Positions 34,713 through 43,407 are shown, counted from the first letter of the stretch. The stretch: 64,000 bases of DNA from Neisseria perflava (GCF_019334725.1 NZ_CP079818.1:1-64000), one strand, 5' to 3'. A program made the numbers and translations. Notes: generated by a model from the sequence alone, not told the origin.

Positions 34713-35471
34713 ATGATTACCATCCGCAACGTCAGCCACACCATCGGCAGCAACCCCATCCTCAACGACGTCAGCCTCGACATTCCCGAAGGCGGCATTA
34801 CCGCGCTGATCGGCCCGAACGGCGCAGGCAAGTCTACCCTCCTCTCCTTTATGGCGCGCCTGCAGCCCTTGATACACGGCGACATCAGCTACGCAGGCAA
34901 AGACATCAAAACCACCCCCACCGCCGAACTTGCCCGCACGCTCTCCATCCTCACCCAAGAAAACAGCATCATGAGCCGTATTACCGTGCGCGACCTGCTC
35001 ATGTTCGGCCGCTATCCCTACCACCAAGGCAGGCCGTCTGAAACGGATAAAACCATCGTCGAAGAAGCGCTCGCCGAATTCCACCTGCAAGATTTTGCCG
35101 ACCGCTACCTGACCGAGCTTTCCGGCGGCCAACGCCAACGCGCCATGATTGCCATGGTGTTCTGCCAGCGCACCGACTACGTTTTGCTGGACGAACCGCT
35201 GAACAACCTCGACATGTATCATGCCCGCTCACTCATGCAAATCCTGCGCCGACTGACCGACGAACACAAGCGCACCACCGTCGTCGTCCTGCACGACATC
35301 AACCAGGCCGCCGCCTATGCCGATTACGTCGTCGCCATGAAAAACGGCCAAGTCGCCATGCAGGGCAAGCCCAACGATATTTTCACCGCCGAAAACATCA
35401 AAACCTTATTCGATATGGACGTCAACGTCCTCGATTACGAAGGTAAAAAACTGGTTATCCACCATATCTAA
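34713..35471 (+). CDS. ATPase of the Fet siderophore ABC transporter
   Basis: A 252-residue ABC ATPase of the FepC/FhuC class. It has Walker A GPNGAGKS (about residue 34), Q-loop ILTQENSIMS, signature LSGGQRQRAMIAM, Walker B DYVLLDEPLNNLDMY and the H-loop VVLHDINQAA. It supplies energy to the FetC-FetD permease. It is the last gene of the cluster, closed by a DUS terminator. A DUS is embedded in the coding region at about 35031-35042. The gene is called fetE or fetF in different accounts, so no symbol is given. Confidence 0.93.
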   Translation: MITIRNVSHTIGSNPILNDVSLDIPEGGITALIGPNGAGKSTLLSFMARLQPLIHGDISYAGKDIKTTPTAELARTLSILTQENSIMSRITVRDLLMFGRYPYHQGRPSETDKTIVEEALAEFHLQDFADRYLTELSGGQRQRAMIAMVFCQRTDYVLLDEPLNNLDMYHARSLMQILRRLTDEHKRTTVVVLHDINQAAAYADYVVAMKNGQVAMQGKPNDIFTAENIKTLFDMDVNVLDYEGKKLVIHHI

Positions 35472-35478
35472 ATCCGAC

Positions 35479-35524
35479 AAAAAGGCCGTCTGAAACCCGA
35501 TTACTCATGTTTCAGACGGCCTTT
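35479..35524. terminator. DUS-pair terminator between the fet cluster and avtA
   Basis: Inverted DUS pair with A-run and TTT flanks, between convergent genes. Confidence 0.8.
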
Positions 35525-35539
35525 GTCTATTCAAAGCGT

Positions 35540-36832
35540 TTATTTTTTATCGTACAAACCGCGCACCACGCGACCGATTGCGACAATACCTTTTTCCAGC
35601 GTTTCCGCGTCCTGCGCAATGCTCATGCGGATGCACTCGTGCGCGTGCGGATAGTTTTGCGTATCGATGCCGACAAAGAAATGCTCGCCCGGAATAATCA
35701 GCGTGCCTTCGGCCTTGAGCATTTCGTACAAGGTTTGCGATGAAACAGGCAGATTTTCAAACCAAAGCCACAAGAAAATCGCACCTTCAGGCTTATGGAT
35801 TTTCAACGGATACGCGCCCAATTCGCGTTTGAGCAGGGAGACCGCCGTTTGCGCCTGCTGACGGTAAAACGGCTGAATCACTTGGTCGGCCAGCTGTTTC
35901 AGACGGCCGTCGTTTAACAGCGGAGCCGCAATCGCCGCGCCGAAACGAGTTGGCGACAGGTTCACAATCGCATTCAAACTGCTGACGGCTTTGACCACTT
36001 CCGGCGCGGCTACAATAATGCCGGTACGCACACCGGGCAGGCCGATTTTAGAAAGGCTGAAGCAGAGGATGATGTTTTCGTGCCAGTTGAGCGTCACATC
36101 GCTGTAAATAATATTCGGGAACGGCATTCCGTAAGCGTTGTCGATAATCAGCGGAATCCCGTGTTCCTGCGCCAAAGCATCCAAACGTGCCATCTCGCCG
36201 TCGGTCAACACATTGCCGGTCGGGTTGGTCGGGCGCGAACAGCAAATCGCACCGATTTTGCCCTCTTTCAATTCAGGCAGGCTCTCCAGCGCGCCAAAGT
36301 CCACGCGGTATTTGAAAAAGCCCGCTTCGCCTTCGTGTTCGACATTTTCGATTTTCGGCTTCACCGAAATAAAATGCTGCCCTTCGACATGCACGTCGGC
36401 ATAACCGATATATTCAGGCGCAAGCGGCAACAAAATGGCTTTCTCAGCCGTTTGGCCGTCTGAAAGATTGAATTTGCCGCCAAATAGGTTAAACAAATAG
36501 AAAAACGCGTTTTGCGAACCATTGGTCAGCGCGATATTGTCCGCCGTCAGATTCCAGCCGTATTCGCGGTTGAGAAACTTAGTCAAAGCCGCAATCAGCG
36601 CCGCATCGCCCTGCGGATTGGAATAATTGCCGATATTCTCAACAGCATGTTCCGCCGCCAGCTTGGAAAACACATCAGCGAACACCGCATTGACTTCAGC
36701 AATCTTCGCCGGATTACCGCCGCCAAGCATATTGACGGGCTTGTCGCTTTTGAGCGCGTCGCCCAAATCGTCCATCAACTGCAAAATACCGCTGTGTTGT
36801 GTGAATTTTTCGCCGAATGCTGAAAACTGCAT
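35540..36832 (-). CDS. avtA: Valine--pyruvate aminotransferase
   Basis: AvtA interconverts valine and alanine by transamination with pyruvate, using pyridoxal phosphate. The 430-residue fold-type I enzyme shows NMLGGGNPAKIAEVNAVFAD, ENIGNYSNPQGDAALIAALT, ICCSRPTNPTGNVLTDGEM, LIIDNAYGMPFPNI, and the PLP lysine in ILCFSLSKIGLPGVRTG. Length matches the family. A TATAAT (36872-36877, minus strand) lies about 40 bases upstream of ATG 36832. Confidence 0.95.
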   Translation of the reverse strand: MQFSAFGEKFTQHSGILQLMDDLGDALKSDKPVNMLGGGNPAKIAEVNAVFADVFSKLAAEHAVENIGNYSNPQGDAALIAALTKFLNREYGWNLTADNIALTNGSQNAFFYLFNLFGGKFNLSDGQTAEKAILLPLAPEYIGYADVHVEGQHFISVKPKIENVEHEGEAGFFKYRVDFGALESLPELKEGKIGAICCSRPTNPTGNVLTDGEMARLDALAQEHGIPLIIDNAYGMPFPNIIYSDVTLNWHENIILCFSLSKIGLPGVRTGIIVAAPEVVKAVSSLNAIVNLSPTRFGAAIAAPLLNDGRLKQLADQVIQPFYRQQAQTAVSLLKRELGAYPLKIHKPEGAIFLWLWFENLPVSSQTLYEMLKAEGTLIIPGEHFFVGIDTQNYPHAHECIRMSIAQDAETLEKGIVAIGRVVRGLYDKK

Positions 36833-36882
36833 GGAAACTCCGTTGCTGGGTGTGTAAAAAAATAAACCGCTATTATAAGAAC

Positions 36883-36928
36883 AAAGGCCGTCTGAAAACC
36901 AGTTATCCTGATTTTTCAGACGGCCTAT
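36883..36928 (-). terminator. DUS inverted pair between avtA and the DUF1328 gene
   Basis: Inverted DUS pair; on the minus strand it ends with TTTG. It would terminate the DUF1328 transcript and overlaps the -35 region of avtA. Confidence 0.55.
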
Positions 36929-36972
36929 TTGACGGAATAGTGGCTTGATACAACCTTATTGGTCTACAGGTA

Positions 36973-37131
36973 TTATTTCTTCCTGCCAAAAATCAGTGAT
37001 ATCACCGACAAGATCAAGAAACCGGCAAATAAAATTTTGGCTATGCCTGCCGCACTACCTGCAATACCACCGAAACCTAATACAGCTGCAATAATAGCGA
37101 TGATAAAGAAAACGATCGAATAATGAAGCAT
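36973..37131 (-). CDS. Small DUF1328 (YtjA-type) membrane protein
   Basis: A 52-residue protein with two membrane helices: MLHYSIVFFIIAIIAAVLGF, a small-residue turn GGIAGSAAGIAKI, then LFAGFLILSVISLIFGRKK. This is the full length and pattern of DUF1328. AAAGGA lies 8 bases upstream of ATG 37131. These proteins are induced by stress in other bacteria but have no known activity. It is 72 bases downstream of the csbD-like gene on the same strand, so the two form a likely stress operon. Confidence 0.82.
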   Translation of the reverse strand: MLHYSIVFFIIAIIAAVLGFGGIAGSAAGIAKILFAGFLILSVISLIFGRKK

Positions 37132-37203
37132 GATTTTTTCCTTTCGGTTTAATATAAAAACGGTCGAGGGAGATACGACCGTTTATGGTGAAATTCAACG
37201 GTC

Positions 37204-37398
37204 TTAGTTATTCAACCAATCATCAATTTCTTTTTCAGCTTCATCTTTAGTGCGACCGTAACGCTCTTGGATTTTACCAGCCAACTGATCGCGCTTGCCT
37301 TCGATGATGTCCAAATCGTCGTTTGTCAACTCGCCCCATTTTTCTTTGGCTTTACCTTTAAGCTGCTCCCATTTTCCTTTGATAATATCTTCGTTCAT
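37204..37398 (-). CDS. CsbD-family stress protein
   Basis: A 64-residue hydrophilic protein consisting of one CsbD domain: IIKGKWEQLKGKAKEKWGEL, then TNDDLDIIEGKRDQLAGKIQ and ERYGRTKDEAEKEIDDW. The family is abundant in stationary phase and stress, with no known biochemical role. The upstream gap is strongly A/T-rich. It is paired with the DUF1328 gene. Confidence 0.92.
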   Translation of the reverse strand: MNEDIIKGKWEQLKGKAKEKWGELTNDDLDIIEGKRDQLAGKIQERYGRTKDEAEKEIDDWLNN

Positions 37399-37699
37399 GG
37401 TTATACCATCCTATCTTATTGATTAATATTTAACTCACGGATAAAACCGCTTGCATTTAACCTTACTTAATAATTTATTAATTTTCAAGCAAAGACAATG
37501 CTGGTTTTCTAATCAATCAACCAATATCTTATTAATCTATTAATTAATCAATAAGTTACACAAAACTGTTAAATTTTGAAAATATTAAGATATTATTGAT
37601 TACCGCCTTTTAAGTGTATTCTTTAAATCAATCGACCTCACTATAAAAAACAGGCCGTCTGAAAATCTTTCAGACGGCCTTTACTATCCAATCTTTCCT
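37399..37699. other. A/T-rich gap upstream of the CsbD gene
   Basis: About 300 bases without a gene. It has many repeats of TTAATCAA / TTATTAAT type (37495-37560) and a DUS hairpin at 37652-37682. It should contain the promoter of the csbD-like unit. Confidence 0.5.
37652..37682 (-). terminator. DUS-pair terminator after the porin remnant
   Basis: AGGCCGTCTGAAA-ATC-TTTCAGACGGCCT; on the minus strand it is followed by GTTTTTTAT. Confidence 0.75.
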
Positions 37700-37999
37700 T
37701 TAACGGCCAAAATTGTCTCGACGTTCGCGCCAGTCTTGGCGGATGGAGCCGTTTTTGCCGACCGGCGTGTCTTGTTCGACTTCCCAAATAAAATTCGTTC
37801 CGCCGCCAATCGGATGCGAGCCGCGTAAACCGATATGGCTGCCTTGGTCGGCAATGGCGGTTCGGCTGTATGTTTGGCCGCCGAAACGGGTTTGCGAGGT
37901 TTCGATGCCGCTTTTGATGCTGCCGTAGAGCTGTACGTCGGCATGTGCGGCAAGTGCGGCGGTGGAAAGTGCAGCAGTGAGGAGAAGTTTCAAGTTCAT
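37700..37999 (-). pseudogene. N-terminal remnant of a PorB-type porin
   Basis: The 99-residue ORF has a signal peptide (LKLLLTAALSTAALAAHA) and the first porin strands: DVQLYGSIKSGIETSQTRFG, GSHIGLRGSHPIGGGTNFIW, then EVEQDTPVGKNG. The family reading is VxLYGxIKxGVE...GSxIGxKGxEdLGnGlkAIWqvEQ. It stops after RERRDNFGR, where porins continue with GLKGGFG and about 240 more residues. No further porin sequence lies downstream, where a DUS hairpin begins at once. It is therefore a truncated gene, although a short secreted product could still be made. Confidence 0.8.
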
Positions 38000-38093
38000 G
38001 GTTTATCCTTTTTTGGAGAGGAATTGTGTGACGATTGTATCGGCCTTGTGCGTAAACAAGTTACAATTCTTGCAAAATCTGACAGGAGTTTTG

Positions 38094-38924
38094 ATGATGC
38101 GCTCTTTACGCGCCGCTGCTGTGCAAATGGTGTCGTCTACCGACCCTGAAACCAATATTGCCACCATGAAGCGCCTTGTCCGCGATGCGGCCGAACAAGG
38201 GGCGGATTGGGTGCTGCTGCCCGAGTATTGGCCGCTGATGGGCAAAAACGATACGGACAAGCTGGCATTTGCCGAACCTTTGGACGATGGACGCGTTGGC
38301 AAAACCTGCCACACCCGTTTTCAGACGGCCTTAAGCGAAACGGCAAGGGAATGCGGCGTGGTGTTGTTTGGCGGTACGGTTCCGTTGCAAAGCCCAAACG
38401 CTGACAAGGTGATGAACACGATGCTGGTGTATGACCGCGACGGCAAACGAATCGGGCTTTACCACAAAATGCACCTTTTCGGCTTTTCCGGTTTGGGCGA
38501 ACGCTACGCCGAAGCCGATACGATACTGGCGGGAAGCGATGTGCCGAAGTTAAGCGTGGACGATGTTCCGCTGGCGGCCGGCGTCTGCTACGATTTGCGC
38601 TTTCCTGAGTTTTTCCGCGCCCAGCAGCCGTTTGATGTTTTGCTGTTGCCGGCCGCGTTTACCTACATTACCGGCAAGGCGCATTGGGAATTGCTGCTGC
38701 GCGCCCGCGCAGTGGAAAACCAATGCTACGTCATCGCGTCGGCACAAGGCGGACTGCATGAAAGCGGCCGCCGCACATTCGGCCACAGTATGATTATTGA
38801 TCCTTGGGGCGATGTGTTGGCGACATTGCCGGAAGGCGAAGGCGTGATTTGTGCCGATTTGGATACCGCGCGCCTGCAAAGCGTGCGCACGCGACTGCCT
38901 GCCCTGAAACACCGATTACTTTAA
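38094..38924 (+). CDS. Carbon-nitrogen hydrolase (nitrilase superfamily, Nit1-like)
   Basis: A 276-residue hydrolase with the Glu-Lys-Cys triad in place: Glu in WVLLPEYWPLMG, Lys in GLYHKMHLFGF, Cys in AAGVCYDLRFPEFFRA. The region ASAQGGLHESGRRTFGHSMI and IDPWGDVLATLPEGEGV are typical of the Nit/omega-amidase branch. The likely role is repair, by deamidating deaminated glutathione or a similar omega-amide, by family analogy. CAGGAG precedes a double ATG (38094, 38097); the first was taken, though the second has the better spacing. It is divergent from the porin remnant and 9 bases before ruvC. Confidence 0.9.
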   Translation: MMRSLRAAAVQMVSSTDPETNIATMKRLVRDAAEQGADWVLLPEYWPLMGKNDTDKLAFAEPLDDGRVGKTCHTRFQTALSETARECGVVLFGGTVPLQSPNADKVMNTMLVYDRDGKRIGLYHKMHLFGFSGLGERYAEADTILAGSDVPKLSVDDVPLAAGVCYDLRFPEFFRAQQPFDVLLLPAAFTYITGKAHWELLLRARAVENQCYVIASAQGGLHESGRRTFGHSMIIDPWGDVLATLPEGEGVICADLDTARLQSVRTRLPALKHRLL

Positions 38925-38933
38925 ACACGCACT

Positions 38934-39479
38934 ATGTCCCAGTTCCAACCCACACGCATTCTCGGCATCGACCCTGGCAGCCGCGTGACCGGCTTCGGCG
39001 TGATCGATGTCCACGGCCGCGAACATCATTATGTTGCTTCCGGCTGTATCAAAACCCCGACCGGCGCGTCGCTTTCCGAACGCATTGCCGTGATTGTTCA
39101 CCATATCGACGAAATCATCCGCCACTATCAACCCCATCAGGCGGCCATCGAGCAAGTGTTCGTCAACGTTAATCCGGCCGCGACGTTAATGCTCGGTCAG
39201 GCGCGCGGTGCGGCGATTGCCGCTTTGGTCATGCACGACTTGCCCGTGTTTGAATACACCGCGCTTCAGGTCAAGCAGGCTGTGGTTGGCAAGGGTAAGG
39301 CCGCCAAAGAGCAGGTGCAGCATATGGTTGTCCAAATGCTCGCACTTTCAGGCACGCCGCAAGCCGATGCCGCCGACGGACTCGCCGTCGCCCTCACCCA
39401 CGCCCTGCGCAATCACGGATTGGCTTCGCAACTCAACCCTGACGGCCTGCAGGTCAAGCGCGGCCGTTTCCAATGGTAA
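38934..39479 (+). CDS. ruvC: Holliday junction resolvase RuvC
   Basis: RuvC cuts Holliday junctions in homologous recombination. The 181-residue product shows RILGIDPGSRVTGFGVIDVH (first catalytic Asp), AAIEQVFVNVNPAATLMLGQ (catalytic Glu), KQAVVGKGKAAKEQVQ and the C-terminal ADAADGLAVALTHA (catalytic Asp pair). Length is usual. It follows the nitrilase gene after 9 bases, so the two are probably cotranscribed. Confidence 0.97.
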   Translation: MSQFQPTRILGIDPGSRVTGFGVIDVHGREHHYVASGCIKTPTGASLSERIAVIVHHIDEIIRHYQPHQAAIEQVFVNVNPAATLMLGQARGAAIAALVMHDLPVFEYTALQVKQAVVGKGKAAKEQVQHMVVQMLALSGTPQADAADGLAVALTHALRNHGLASQLNPDGLQVKRGRFQW

Positions 39480-39489
39480 GCCGACATTC

Positions 39490-39532
39490 AGGCCGTCTGA
39501 AATCGTGTTCCAGCCCGTTTTCAGACGGCCTT
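39490..39532 (+). terminator. DUS-pair terminator after ruvC
   Basis: Inverted DUS pair with a loop of about 16 bases and TTT. Confidence 0.7.
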
Positions 39533-39572
39533 TCGGTTATAATAACCCTTTGCCCACATACAGCGAGCCTTC

Positions 39573-40442
39573 ATGAAAGCCGCCTTCCTTTTTCTCTACC
39601 TCATCCGCCTACTGCCTTTTTGCGTGTTGCACAAGATTGCCGACGCGGTCGGCATTCTCGCTTATTACGCAGTCAAACCGCGCCGCAAAGTCGGCGAGGT
39701 CAACCTCAAAAAATGCTTTCCCAAGCTGAACGACAGCCAGCGCACCGCCCTGCTCAAACGCCACTTCCAACACATGGCGAAACTGATACTCGAATACGGC
39801 CTCTACTGGTACGCACCTGCGGACAAGCTGCGCTCGTTGGTGCGCTATCAAGACAAACACCATCTTGACGAAGCCCTCGCCGCCGGCGAAAAAGTCATCA
39901 TCCTCTATCCGCACTTTACCGCATTTGAAATGGCGGTTTACACGCTCAATCAGGATGTACCGCTGACCAGCATGTATTCGCACCAAAAAAACAAAGCCCT
40001 GGACGAGCAGATCCTGAAAGGCCGCCACCGCTACAACAATGTTTTCCTGATCGGCCGCACAGAAGGCCTGCGCGCCATCATCAAACACCTGCGCAAAAGC
40101 GATGCGCCCTTTCTTTATCTGCCCGACCAAGACTTTGGCCGCAACGATTCCATTTTCGTCAATTTCTTCGGCATTCAGACGGCCACGATTACCGGCCTCA
40201 GCCGTATCGCCGGCATGACCAAAGCCAAAATCATTCCCGCCATCCCCACGCGCGAAGCCGACAATACCGTAACCCTGCGCTTCTATCCGGCTTGGGACAA
40301 TTTCCCGACCGAAAATGTCGAAGCCGACACCCAGCGCATGAACGACTTTATCGAAGAGCGGGTACGCGAGCATCCCGAACAATACTTCTGGCTGCACAAA
40401 CGCTTCAAAACCCGTCCCGAAGGCGAAAGCAGCTTTTACTGA
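39573..40442 (+). CDS. lpxL: Lipid A biosynthesis acyltransferase (LpxL/HtrB family)
   Basis: A 289-residue inner-membrane acyltransferase that adds a secondary (lauroyl-type) chain to lipid A. It begins with a membrane helix (FLFLYLIRLLPFCVLHKIAD). The acyltransferase site follows in VIILYPHFTAFEMAVYTL, a H-x4-E variant of the family's HxxxxD/E, then FLYLPDQDFGRNDSIFVNFF and FWLHKRFKTRPEGE. Neisseriae have two such late acyltransferases (LpxL1 and LpxL2); which one this is was not settled. TATAAT-like TTATAATAA lies 30 bases upstream of the ATG. Confidence 0.88.
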   Translation: MKAAFLFLYLIRLLPFCVLHKIADAVGILAYYAVKPRRKVGEVNLKKCFPKLNDSQRTALLKRHFQHMAKLILEYGLYWYAPADKLRSLVRYQDKHHLDEALAAGEKVIILYPHFTAFEMAVYTLNQDVPLTSMYSHQKNKALDEQILKGRHRYNNVFLIGRTEGLRAIIKHLRKSDAPFLYLPDQDFGRNDSIFVNFFGIQTATITGLSRIAGMTKAKIIPAIPTREADNTVTLRFYPAWDNFPTENVEADTQRMNDFIEERVREHPEQYFWLHKRFKTRPEGESSFY

Positions 40443-40468
40443 CTACATAAAATTACAATTTAAGCATG

Positions 40469-40502
40469 AAAAAGCGGCAAAACCTTTCTTTTGCCGCTTT
40501 TT
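40469..40502 (+). terminator. Rho-independent terminator after lpxL
   Basis: AAAAAGCGGCAAAA / TTTTGCCGCTTTTT with a 6-base loop and T-run; not DUS-based. Confidence 0.9.
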
Positions 40503-40983
40503 CATTTTAATTGTATCAAACCCAATCTCAGCTTCAATTTCAAACAATCAAATCAAATTCCACTTTAAATGCTTTAAAAACAACTTTTTTCAAGGCAATT
40601 GAAACTTTCAAACAACCTTATATTTTTTCTCAAATAAAAAATGCTCCAGCCAATACCCTTTTCATTTATATGTTAAATTTAATTTCATTTAAAAACAAAA
40701 TGTTATAAGATAATCTTTAAAATAAAACAAATTTTAATCATTCGAAATATGAAATTAAATTAAATTTAAAGCAAGAAATACAAAATAAACATCTAATTTT
40801 AAATTAATTATGAAATTTAATTGCAAAAATATGACAATAACTGCAATTTACACCAAACCAAACCTTCAGAAAAAAACACTTGGCAAACTGTAAAATTTCG
40901 CGTAAATTTCACTACATCAAATTACAAGACATTCAGACGGCCTCAGCCGGTTTTAGATGTTTTTGTAAACAGTTTTCTGATAT

Positions 40984-41160
40984 TGCAAGCAATTGCAGTA
41001 TTTTTAGAGGATTTCGGCGCAATGCCCGAAATGAAAGTTTACCGGTGCAGAGTTGAGCTGCATCTGTAAAGCCGCAGGTGAAAGCCTGTATTGTTTGTGA
41101 AGCGTAAATCTCTGATTTGAGGTATTGGGGCAATCCTGTGGGGGATTGCCTCTTTTTTTA
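40984..41160 (+). ncRNA. Candidate structured small RNA or leader RNA
   Basis: Six stems follow one another with no open frame. TGCAA-GCAA-TTGCA (40984-40997) has a GNRA-type tetraloop. ATTTCGG / CCGAAAT is at 41011-41032. GGTGCAG / CTGCATC is at 41044-41064. GCAGG / CCTGT is at 41074-41089. AAATC / GATTT is at 41106-41118. The last is the terminator GGCAATCC / GGATTGCC (41129-41150) with a 7-T run. No protein gene precedes the terminator, so it most likely ends an independent small RNA, or it attenuates the exonuclease gene that starts about 50 bases later. The 5' end is not known. Confidence 0.5.
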
Positions 41161-41212
41161 TCTGCTCCGTCATGCCACAATGGCATCATTCCTTATCCAA
41201 CCCGATCACGCC

Positions 41213-42007
41213 ATGACCCCGATACTCGCCTTCGACATCGAAACCATTCCCGACGTAAACGGCATCCGCCTGCTTTACGATTTGCCTGCCGATTTACCCG
41301 ACAACGAAGTCGTCCTGTTTGCCCAACAGCAACGCCGCGCCAAAACCGGCAGCGACTTTATGCAACACCATCTGCACCAAGTTGTCGCCATCTCCTGCTG
41401 TATGCGCTGGGGTCAGGACAAAATCCGTGTCAGCACCATCGGCGATCCCGAAGACAGCGAAGAAGTCATGATTGCCAAATTCTTCGAGGTCATCGAAAAC
41501 TATACGCCGCAACTCGTCAGCTGGAACGGCGGCGGTTTCGACCTGCCCGTCCTCCACTACCGCGCCCTGATACACGGCATCAGCGCCGCCCGCTATTGGG
41601 ACATGGGCGACGGCGACTTTGGCGACAGTCGCGACTTTAAGTGGAACAACTACATCAGCCGCTACCACACCCGCCATTGCGACCTGATGGATTTGCTCGC
41701 CCTCTACCAACCGCGCGCCAGCGTGCCTTTGGACGATATGGCCAAACTCTGCGGTTTCCCCGGCAAACTGGGCATGGACGGCAGCAAGGTTTGGGACGCT
41801 TATCATGCAGGCCGTCTGAAAGACATCCGCGACTATTGCGAAACCGATGCCGCCAATACCTACCTGATGTACATGCGCTTTCGCATGATGAGCGGCGCGC
41901 TCGATGCCGACGAATACGAAGTCGAAATCAAACGCATCAAACACTATCTGGCCGCACAAGCCGAAGAAAAACAACACTGGGCGGAGTTCGTCGCTGCTTG
42001 GCGTTAA
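41213..42007 (+). CDS. Predicted 3'-5' exonuclease (PolB-exonuclease type)
   Basis: A 264-residue protein of the family related to the proofreading domain of DNA polymerase B. It has the DEDD-type residues: ILAFDIETIPDVNGIRLLYD (Asp and Glu), LVSWNGGGFDLPVLHYRALI (Asp), DLMDLLALYQPRASVPLDDM and IRDYCETDAANTYLMYMRF (Asp, with the YxxxD layout). The cellular role is unknown. The start was set at ATG 41213 (MTPILAFDIE), as usual in the family; ATG 41180 would add 11 residues. Neither has a strong ribosome site. Confidence 0.87.
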   Translation: MTPILAFDIETIPDVNGIRLLYDLPADLPDNEVVLFAQQQRRAKTGSDFMQHHLHQVVAISCCMRWGQDKIRVSTIGDPEDSEEVMIAKFFEVIENYTPQLVSWNGGGFDLPVLHYRALIHGISAARYWDMGDGDFGDSRDFKWNNYISRYHTRHCDLMDLLALYQPRASVPLDDMAKLCGFPGKLGMDGSKVWDAYHAGRLKDIRDYCETDAANTYLMYMRFRMMSGALDADEYEVEIKRIKHYLAAQAEEKQHWAEFVAAWR

Positions 42008-42090
42008 ACCAGGCCGTCTGAACAGCCAAACCAGACAACCCAAAGGGCGTGATCGACACGCCCTCTTTTAATTCCGATAAACCATGCCCG

Positions 42091-42903
42091 CTAGGCAGGC
42101 AAACGCCCCAGCGTGACCCTGTCCAATCCTGCCAAATCCTGTTCGGTTGCCACTTCGGCAAAACCGTTCTCCAGCATAATGTTCCGCACCGCTTCGCCTT
42201 GGTCATAGCCGTGTTCAAACAGCAGCCAGCCGTTGGCTTTCAGGTATTTAGGGGCTTCTTGGGTAATGTGGCGGATATGGCTGAGGCCGTCTGAAAAGTC
42301 GGTCAGCGCGTTTTGCGGTTCAAACCTCAAATCGCCCTGCGACAAATGTTCATCGCCATCCTCGATATACGGCGGATTGGAAACAATCACATCGTATCGG
42401 CCTTCAGACGGCCTGTCGGTATCAAACCACGAACCCTGCGCAAATTCGACTTTTGCGCCCAATTCGGCCGCATTTTGACGGGCAGTATCCAAAGCACCGA
42501 CGCTGATGTCGGATGCGCGAACATCGGCATCAACGCGTTCAAGCGCGATGGTTACGGCAATGGCGCCGCTGCCCGTTCCCAAATCCCACACGCGGCCTTG
42601 CGGCGGCAAGCGTTTGAGCACGGCTTCCACCAAATGCTCGGTTTCAGGGCGTGGAATCAGCACATGCGGATTGACGGCAAAGCGTCGTCCGTAAAACTCG
42701 CGTTCGCCCAACAGATAGGCCATCGGCTCGCCTTTCAGACGGCGTTGCGTCAAAATCTCCAAGGTTTGCAGGGCAGATTCTGCCAAATCGTCCGTACCGC
42801 GTGTAACCAGCTGCGCGCGCGTGTAACTCAGCGCATATTGCAACAACATCCGCGCTTCATTTTTGGGCAGTGCCGATTGGCGCAACCATTCATCAAGCGT
42901 CAT
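42091..42903 (-). CDS. prmC: Release factor N5-glutamine methyltransferase
   Basis: PrmC (HemK) methylates the Gln of the GGQ motif in RF1 and RF2. The 270-residue product has the N-terminal helical substrate domain (TLDEWLRQSALPKNEARMLL), PMAYLLGEREFYGRRFAVNP, VLIPRPETEHLVEAVL, the SAM motif VWDLGTGSGAIAVTIAL and the catalytic NPPY in IVSNPPYIEDGDEHL. The start was set at ATG 42903 to match the family; ATG 42915 is possible. It overlaps the end of the upstream membrane-protein gene by 11 bases, so the pair is an operon. Confidence 0.96.
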   Translation of the reverse strand: MTLDEWLRQSALPKNEARMLLQYALSYTRAQLVTRGTDDLAESALQTLEILTQRRLKGEPMAYLLGEREFYGRRFAVNPHVLIPRPETEHLVEAVLKRLPPQGRVWDLGTGSGAIAVTIALERVDADVRASDISVGALDTARQNAAELGAKVEFAQGSWFDTDRPSEGRYDVIVSNPPYIEDGDEHLSQGDLRFEPQNALTDFSDGLSHIRHITQEAPKYLKANGWLLFEHGYDQGEAVRNIMLENGFAEVATEQDLAGLDRVTLGRLPA

Positions 42904-43354
42904 TTTTCGTCCCATCTGCCAGCGTTGCGGCTTTTCTTTCCTTATTCTTTCCGGCAAACGTGCCGATGGTGGCAACCGCAAATGCGGCATACCACAAATA
43001 AAATCCTGCACCGTAGCGCACGATATCCGATGTATTCCCTGCTTCATCGACGTGTACGGCTTTCACACTGAAAGCCACCAGCGCCAAGCCCCAAAGCGCC
43101 GTATGGACAGGCACGACCTTCTTCCGCAACGCCAGCAACACAATGGCCGCCAACCAAACATAATTGGCATAGGCCGCACAATACCTGATATCCAAAGAAG
43201 TAAATATCGACCCCAGAATCAAAACGGTCACACCCTTCATGCTTTCATGATTGCCCAAATAAAATGCAACATTGGACAAAGACGCTATCCACAATGCAAC
43301 CGACACCAGCAACATCACGATGGGAAAACTTGATTTCCGATTCTGTTCCTGCAT
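42893..43354 (-). CDS. Unknown four-helix membrane protein
   Basis: A 153-residue protein with four predicted membrane helices: PIVMLLVSVALWIASLSNVA, GVTVLILGSIFTSL, YANYVWLAAIVLLAL with TALWGLALVAFSV, and GAGFYLWYAAFAVATIG. The tail is charged (KNKERKAATLADGTKNDA). No family motif is recognised. It precedes prmC with overlap, which suggests co-expression but not function. Confidence 0.78.
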   Translation of the reverse strand: MQEQNRKSSFPIVMLLVSVALWIASLSNVAFYLGNHESMKGVTVLILGSIFTSLDIRYCAAYANYVWLAAIVLLALRKKVVPVHTALWGLALVAFSVKAVHVDEAGNTSDIVRYGAGFYLWYAAFAVATIGTFAGKNKERKAATLADGTKNDA

Positions 43355-43370
43355 GGTTTTATCCTAATGT

Positions 43371-43402
43371 AAAAGGCCGTCTGAAAACCTTTCAGACGGC
43401 CT
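43371..43402. terminator. DUS-pair terminator after tldD
   Basis: AAAAGGCCGTCTGAAA / TTTCAGACGGCCT with a 4-base loop; on the minus strand it ends in a T-run. Confidence 0.75.
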
Positions 43403-43407
43403 GCCGT

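Larger units (their letters stand above)
40443..41212. other. A/T-rich region upstream of the exonuclease gene
   Basis: 770 bases with no convincing protein gene. After the lpxL terminator the stretch 40510-40920 is extremely A/T-rich, with many TTTAAA and AAATTTAA blocks. One DUS sits at about 40932. From about 40984 to 41160 composition changes and a chain of hairpins ends in a strong terminator, described separately as a candidate RNA gene. Confidence 0.6.

Noticed and set aside
40511..40708. 65-residue ORF in the A/T-rich gap after lpxL
   Set aside because: Begins with TTG, has no ribosome site, and is low-complexity A/T sequence.
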